Assembly: GCA_037189845.1 (NCBI GenBank)
Contig: JBBCIS010000014.1
Coordinates: forward strand, 101,298-165,297
Direction of reading: 5' to 3'
DNA: 64,000 nucleotides
From: JAMLHH01 sp037189845
GTDB taxonomy: Bacteria; Bacteroidota; Bacteroidia; Chitinophagales; JADIYW01
Shown here: positions 59,885 to 64,000 of the stretch, in pieces
Layout: each line of letters opens with the position of its first letter
Numbering within the stretch: the first letter of the stretch is position 1
Translations under genes and position numbers: made by a program
Notes under the pieces: generated by a model
Told to the model about the DNA's origin: nothing
The model's database searches: none
Seen by the model: only the letters and a program-made list of their open reading frames with translations

Positions 59885-59910
59885 TTCTAACGTGTTGGTT
59901 TTTTGGTGGT

Positions 59911-59920
59911 TGCTGCTAAC
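59911..59920 (+). repeat. Right-hand copy of the boundary inverted repeat
   Basis: TGCTGCTAAC is the exact inverse of GTTAGCAGCA at 56979-56988. It abuts the stop codon of the 59920-60891 gene, sharing one base with it. Confidence 0.5.
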
Positions 59921-60891
59921 TACTCAATTTCCTCAATAATAATTTCATCGATTCTCAGTCCTGTTTCATTTTGATTAGAGAAAGATGAAGTCCTTTTTGT
60001 ATGGATATGGATAGGCCAGCCGGGATTAAAATAATAACTGAATGTGTTATAATCCTGTATGTCCATTTTCATTGTTGAAAATTTCTCATTGATTTCCTGC
60101 ATTGCTTTTTGCTTCTCTTTTTTGGAATTGAATTTAACTGAGCCGGTGATTTTTTTGACCAGATCAGTGACAACTCTTTTGGAGTCATTTTCATCCAGCT
60201 CTAACCGGTTGATGAATCTGGCCGTTCCTTCTTCCATGTTCACATTTTCAAAATAGACCATGCCATTTCCTTTAACCGGAGCTCCACCCATTAAATTGGG
60301 AAGCTGTTCTTCATATCGTAAAGTATCCAGCGCATTGAATTCTACTCCTAATGGAAAGTGAAAAACCTGTATTTCTTTTAGTATAAAACTACTGATACTT
60401 TCTTTGGAGGAGAATAGATTTTTGAGTGGCTCCATCGCCTTGACAAAATTTTTGTTGTTGTCATTCTGATTTAATTCAACCAGCTTGTTGAACATTTCCA
60501 TTGTCATATCTCTGAATTCCTCCCAGTTCAGGATCTCTTTGAATACCCCTACTTCATCGGTTGTGTATATGATTTTTACCAGATTGTATTTTTCTAAAGA
60601 TTTTTGAAATTCCTGAGGAATTTTCAGCGAGCTCATAATTGTGTTCTGGTATTCCCACTCCAATGTATAACTATCAATAGTGGAGTCGACAACAGTACAT
60701 TTCATTTCGTAAGCAGTTATCTCATTTACTTCCTCGGCTCCGTTTATTGTTTTGATACTTTTCTTGGTGACTCTGTAATTTTTAGAATCCCCTACATTCC
60801 AGTATGCGACAAACGGGACCGCTAGCTCATTCTGCGCCACAACAATCTTAACAGTAAGAAGACTCAATAGTACAATAGGGAAAAACTTCAT
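59920..60891 (-). CDS. Secreted protein of unknown function
   Basis: The 323-residue protein has a signal peptide (MKFFPIVLLSLLTVKIVVAQ, cleavage near residue 19-20) and a beta-rich body. A clear YWNVGDSKNYRV opening and a closing GWPIHIHTKRT are visible. No domain is recognised. Its own stop is at the right boundary of the 57-60 kb block. Same strand as the block; readthrough could feed the AraC gene 35 bp later. Confidence 0.65.
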   Translation of the reverse strand: MKFFPIVLLSLLTVKIVVAQNELAVPFVAYWNVGDSKNYRVTKKSIKTINGAEEVNEITAYEMKCTVVDSTIDSYTLEWEYQNTIMSSLKIPQEFQKSLEKYNLVKIIYTTDEVGVFKEILNWEEFRDMTMEMFNKLVELNQNDNNKNFVKAMEPLKNLFSSKESISSFILKEIQVFHFPLGVEFNALDTLRYEEQLPNLMGGAPVKGNGMVYFENVNMEEGTARFINRLELDENDSKRVVTDLVKKITGSVKFNSKKEKQKAMQEINEKFSTMKMDIQDYNTFSYYFNPGWPIHIHTKRTSSFSNQNETGLRIDEIIIEEIE

Positions 60892-61028
60892 GGCATCAAA
60901 TATTTTATAAATATGCTAAAAAATATTTGCTTACAATCTTTAAATGTACTGACTGCCAGCTATAGCAGGTTTTACATAAACATAGCATAAAAGAGAGGAC
61001 GCAAAATAATTTACCATATCATTGTAAA

Positions 61029-62375
61029 ATGAAATATACTCGTCAGGATTTTGGAGAAAATTTTATCTGGGGTGCAGCTACTGCTTCTTATCAGATAGAG
61101 GGTGCGTGGAACGTGGATGGGAAATCTCCGTCAGTGTGGGATGCATTTTCTGCCGGAGGAGGTAAAATCAAAGATGGATCTGATGGTAAAACAGCTTGTG
61201 ATTTTTACCATAGATACCCACAGGATGTAAAGCTGGCGGCCGAAATAGGCCTGGATGCATTCCGCTTTTCGCTGGCCTGGACAAGAATTCTTCCTGATGG
61301 AACAGGAAAGGTCAATCAGAAAGGGATAGATTTTTATAAAAGAGTCATTGAGCAGTGTCAACTCAATAATATACAACCCTGGATAACATTATATCACTGG
61401 GATTTACCTAAATGTCTGGAAGATAAGGGCGGCTGGAGAAACAGGGATATTATCAACTGGTTTGCGGAGTATACAGATATGTGTACAAGACATTTAGGTG
61501 CTGATGTCAAAAACTGGATGGTACTGAATGAACCCGGAGTTTTTACCACTATGGGATACCTTTCAGGTCAGCATGCTCCCGGAAAAATGGGTTGGTTCAG
61601 CTTCCTGAAAGCTGCGCATCATGTAGCGATGGCTCAGGCGGAAGGCGGACGCATCACACGTGCAAATGTGCCCGATGGAAATATCGGAACTACGTTTTCC
61701 ATGACCGATATTCAACCTGCTGCTGATTCTGAAAAAGATAAATTAGCAGCTGCGAGAATAGATGCTGTAGTCAATCGTTTGTTCCTGGATCCCGTTTTAG
61801 GAGAAGGATATCCCATTGCTGCCAATAAATGGTTGAAAAGTATAGAAAAATATATGCTTCCGGGAGATGAAGAAAAGCTGAAATTTAATTTTGATTTTAT
61901 CGGTCTGCAGAATTATACCAGAGGTGTGATTGCACATAAGTGGTGGGTGCCGTTTGTACAGGCGCTGCAGCTACCTGTGAAAAAGGTATCCTCAGAAAGC
62001 CCGACTGAAATGGGATGGGAGGTTTATCCGGAAGGAATTTACAACCTGTTGAAAAAATTGAATACATATAAAAACATCCCGAAAATCTACGTAACGGAGA
62101 ATGGTTGCGCTATGCCGGAGGAGATGATAGGAGATGAAGTAAAAGATCCGTTGAGACAGCAATTTCTGGAAAGATATATCGCTCAGGTATTACGGGCAAA
62201 ACAAGAAGGCGTCCCGGTAGATGGATATTTTGTGTGGAGCTTACTGGATAATTTTGAATGGGCAGAAGGTTACAGGCCGAGATTCGGAATCGTTCACGTT
62301 GATTATGAAACACAGAAACGAACACTGAAAGACTCCGGGAAATGGTATAGTGAGTTGATAAAGGATGATGAGTAG
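61029..62375 (+). CDS. GH1 beta-glucosidase
   Basis: A 448-residue retaining beta-glycosidase of family GH1. Acid/base Glu168 is in MVLNEPG and nucleophile Glu357 in YVTENGC. The N-terminal FIWGAATASYQIEGAW and ending VWSLLDNFEWAEGYRPRFGIVHVDYETQKRT are diagnostic. There is no signal peptide, so it cleaves cytoplasmic beta-glucosides or cello-oligosaccharides. No transporter is adjacent. Confidence 0.96.
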   Translation: MKYTRQDFGENFIWGAATASYQIEGAWNVDGKSPSVWDAFSAGGGKIKDGSDGKTACDFYHRYPQDVKLAAEIGLDAFRFSLAWTRILPDGTGKVNQKGIDFYKRVIEQCQLNNIQPWITLYHWDLPKCLEDKGGWRNRDIINWFAEYTDMCTRHLGADVKNWMVLNEPGVFTTMGYLSGQHAPGKMGWFSFLKAAHHVAMAQAEGGRITRANVPDGNIGTTFSMTDIQPAADSEKDKLAAARIDAVVNRLFLDPVLGEGYPIAANKWLKSIEKYMLPGDEEKLKFNFDFIGLQNYTRGVIAHKWWVPFVQALQLPVKKVSSESPTEMGWEVYPEGIYNLLKKLNTYKNIPKIYVTENGCAMPEEMIGDEVKDPLRQQFLERYIAQVLRAKQEGVPVDGYFVWSLLDNFEWAEGYRPRFGIVHVDYETQKRTLKDSGKWYSELIKDDE

Positions 62376-62540
62376 TAATTCTCACTCAGCTTCTCTGCAC
62401 TGATAACCATCCAGTAGCTTTCAGCAGGAGCATAGAAAGCTACTTCTATCCAGCCTTCGGCATACCGGATACTGAGTCTGCGTCAAAGATAGGGATCGGC
62501 AATCCGCTGGCCATGTTTTCTTCGGTGACAATGCTGACAA
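62376..62540 (-). pseudogene. Possible decayed gene remnant
   Basis: On the minus strand one frame reads LYDFVSIVTEENMASGLPIP and continues IFDADS before a stop at 62446. Another frame from about 62468 reads YAEGWIEVAFYAPAES, then YWMVISAEKLSENY, and runs on into the antisense of the GH1 gene. Together they look like one protein with a frameshift; no family recognised. The rest of the 310-bp gap up to 62683 shows nothing. Confidence 0.22.
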
Positions 62541-62683
62541 AGTCATATAATCAATATTATTTCAAAGAACTATCTTTCGTCTTGAGTCTCTGACCTCACT
62601 TAGCCTTCTTCTAACGAAAGAATATATTGTCAGATTTAACCCTACAAACTATTCTGACACATGATTAAGTTAAAAAAAATTCA

Positions 62684-63040
62684 TTAATAAGATAGAATTT
62701 TATAAATAAATAAGCTATGAGATCCTGTACACCCATAATATTTTTTTTTGTGAGGAAATACAGAGTATTTCGCTTCTACAATAAATATAGAATCTTTTTT
62801 AGAATATAATAATTTATACATTGAATCATGGTCACTTCCAAATATAGGTAGAACTATATTTTCCTGATAATATTTAAATTTCGGTTCTATCAACTCAAAG
62901 TATGAATTTTCTATGTCGCAATCAATAATTGATTTCTTTATTAAATATTCTTTTCTTTTATAATAAATCTGATCGGAATTTAATAAAAAAATAGTTAAAC
63001 AACATACCACTGTTATCAAGATGATAATATTCTGCTTCAT
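62684..63040 (-). CDS. Hypothetical protein after the RHS gene (possible immunity protein)
   Basis: A 118-residue protein with one N-terminal hydrophobic helix (about 4-22), then a Lys/Tyr-rich domain. It is very AT-rich in base use, like the toxin tail next to it and unlike the GH1 gene. It starts 22 bp after the RHS stop on the same strand, the usual place for an immunity gene. A membrane-anchored or periplasmic immunity protein is plausible but not shown; an independent secreted protein is the alternative. Confidence 0.5.
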   Translation of the reverse strand: MKQNIIILITVVCCLTIFLLNSDQIYYKRKEYLIKKSIIDCDIENSYFELIEPKFKYYQENIVLPIFGSDHDSMYKLLYSKKDSIFIVEAKYSVFPHKKKYYGCTGSHSLFIYKILSY

Positions 63041-63062
63041 AATCCAACATTTATTTTGTTAA

Positions 63063-64000
63063 TCATTTTTTCTTCTCTTTTTTAAATAATGGTAATTTCC
63101 TGTCTTTTGCATTCTTATTTATCTTTTCGATATTTTTTAGATCATATATTTCTTTATTTTTCTGAAAATCTCTAAAATCATCAGTATCATAAAATTTTTT
63201 AATCATTTTCCGAAGTTCCAAAATTTTATCTTTAGTAAGATATTTTCCATTCTCTAATTGATTATTTTTGAATAATTCAGAAATCTCATTAAAATAAGTT
63301 TCAATCTCTACAGAAAAATTAGCATCTGAACCTATTGCATCGCCAAAATATATCCCTAAATAATTTGACAACATATCTTCGGGTGCAAATGCACTAGTTC
63401 TTGCATTAGGATCTTTGGCATCTGCTTGATTATATTCTTCTTCTTCAGCTTTATATTTAACAATACCGTCAATCCAATCATTACCTAGATTTGCACACTT
63501 AAAAAAATGCACTGCATCTAAAGGAAACCCTCCTAAATTTACATACTTACCTAAATTTTTATTATAACTAAACTTTTTATTGTCTCCTACTTCATTTATT
63601 TTTTGTTTAGGAGCTCTATAATCTTCATCTATTATATTTAATAATCTTCCTGTAGTGATTTTCTTCTTCTCGTTATTCAAATATTTGGTCGCTGCGATTT
63701 GCCATTCTTTTAATACCTTTATGTATGTAGATTTGTCTACAGTTTTATCTCCTTTTGAAAATAACCCATCTTCATCAATATAAAATACTGGGTTATCATT
63801 AAATCCAACATATGGACTATAGTTAATAATCGTAGAACTCATGGGATCTACACTTAACCATCTCCCCAACCTACTATCATAGATTCTTGCTCCGAAATCA
63901 TAGCCATTACCTTCTCCATAGATTTCATTGTCTTGTTCCTGCCCATTAAACCCGAACCTATATTTACCTTTTTTGGCGTAAATGGAACCTGGAGGTGGGC
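63063..64000 (-). CDS. RHS-repeat protein, C-terminal core end and toxin-like tail (5' end beyond window)
   Basis: The frame is open to the window edge. Its upstream part carries the RHS-associated core: KYRFGFNGQE, then GYDFGARIYDSRLGRWLSVDP and YSPYVGFNDNPVFYIDEDG. About 225 variable residues follow, the usual position of a polymorphic toxin domain. Visible blocks are GGFPLDAVHFFKCANLGNDW, SAFAPEDMLSNYLGIYFGDAIG and a Lys-rich end (KKEKKK); I recognise no catalytic motif. The tail is much more AT-rich than the core, as expected of exchangeable toxin modules. A short gene follows as candidate immunity. Confidence 0.8.
   Translation of the reverse strand, partial: PPPGSIYAKKGKYRFGFNGQEQDNEIYGEGNGYDFGARIYDSRLGRWLSVDPMSSTIINYSPYVGFNDNPVFYIDEDGLFSKGDKTVDKSTYIKVLKEWQIAATKYLNNEKKKITTGRLLNIIDEDYRAPKQKINEVGDNKKFSYNKNLGKYVNLGGFPLDAVHFFKCANLGNDWIDGIVKYKAEEEEYNQADAKDPNARTSAFAPEDMLSNYLGIYFGDAIGSDANFSVEIETYFNEISELFKNNQLENGKYLTKDKILELRKMIKKFYDTDDFRDFQKNKEIYDLKNIEKINKNAKDRKLPLFKKEKKK

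Noticed and set aside
1..64000. CRISPR array
   Set aside because: The only regularly spaced repeats are the three 33-bp units at 50.7 kb, which have no spacers and lie in a promoter; no cas gene is present.
1..64000. Transposase, integrase or prophage genes
   Set aside because: None of the translations looks like a recombinase, capsid or terminase; the mobile-looking features have no enzyme of their own here.

Overview
The window is chromosomal DNA from a member of the Bacteroidota. Four signs point there: a secreted hydrolase ends in a type IX secretion sorting domain; promoters carry the phylum's TAnnTTTG -7 box instead of a sigma70 -10; most starts lack a strong Shine-Dalgarno; and an RHS-type protein ends the window. 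A YfiT-type bacillithiol transferase homologue and a GldL-like small membrane protein fit this. I cannot place it below phylum with confidence; Chitinophagales or Sphingobacteriales would be my guess. Most of the window is ordinary, densely packed core genome, with strand switches marked by hairpin terminators.

Layout. 0-12 kb: NlpC/P60 peptidase, VOC protein, glpD, a frameshifted DUF2809 gene, polyprenyl synthase, TetR-like regulator plus ABC1/UbiB kinase, a penicillin-acylase operon, a metallo-beta-lactamase-fold hydrolase and a histidine kinase. 12-23 kb: tRNA-Val, tRNA-fMet, dnaK, a fused alpha/beta E1 2-oxoacid dehydrogenase, a T9SS-exported S15 hydrolase and a D-aminoacylase-type amidohydrolase. 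23-34 kb: accessory metabolism, namely an MFS transporter, a Tam-like methyltransferase, an EamA exporter divergent from a MocR regulator, YggS, GNAT, YfiT, a class V aminotransferase operon and a Yip1 protein. 34-45 kb: GH36 alpha-galactosidase, 3-hydroxyacyl-CoA dehydrogenase, ddl, a pirin/nitroreductase/receiver-like operon, a thioesterase and aconitase. 45-56 kb: RelA/SpoT, two oxidoreductases, an AAA_14/DUF4143 ATPase behind 33-bp tandem repeats, folP, tRNA-Leu, tig-clpP, clpX and superoxide dismutase. 57-60 kb: a four-gene block (AraC, DUF1772-like, dihaem cytochrome c, cupin) bounded by a perfect 10-bp inverted repeat and a long hairpin element, apparently an acquired cassette. 60-64 kb: a secreted protein, a GH1 beta-glucosidase and an AT-rich RHS toxin tail with a possible immunity gene, cut by the window edge.

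The most notable non-coding signals are: (i) a family of structured intergenic repeats (start of window, 22.7 kb, 54.3 kb) whose closing stems differ in sequence but still pair; (ii) the hairpin-bounded block at 56.9-59.9 kb; (iii) the 33-bp promoter/operator array at 50.7 kb; (iv) direct-repeat boxes that link the MocR regulator to a second promoter at 30.45 kb; and (v) overlapping palindromes at the pirin operon start. Several small genes are broken by single-base changes, often in homopolymer runs, which means either local gene decay or sequence error.
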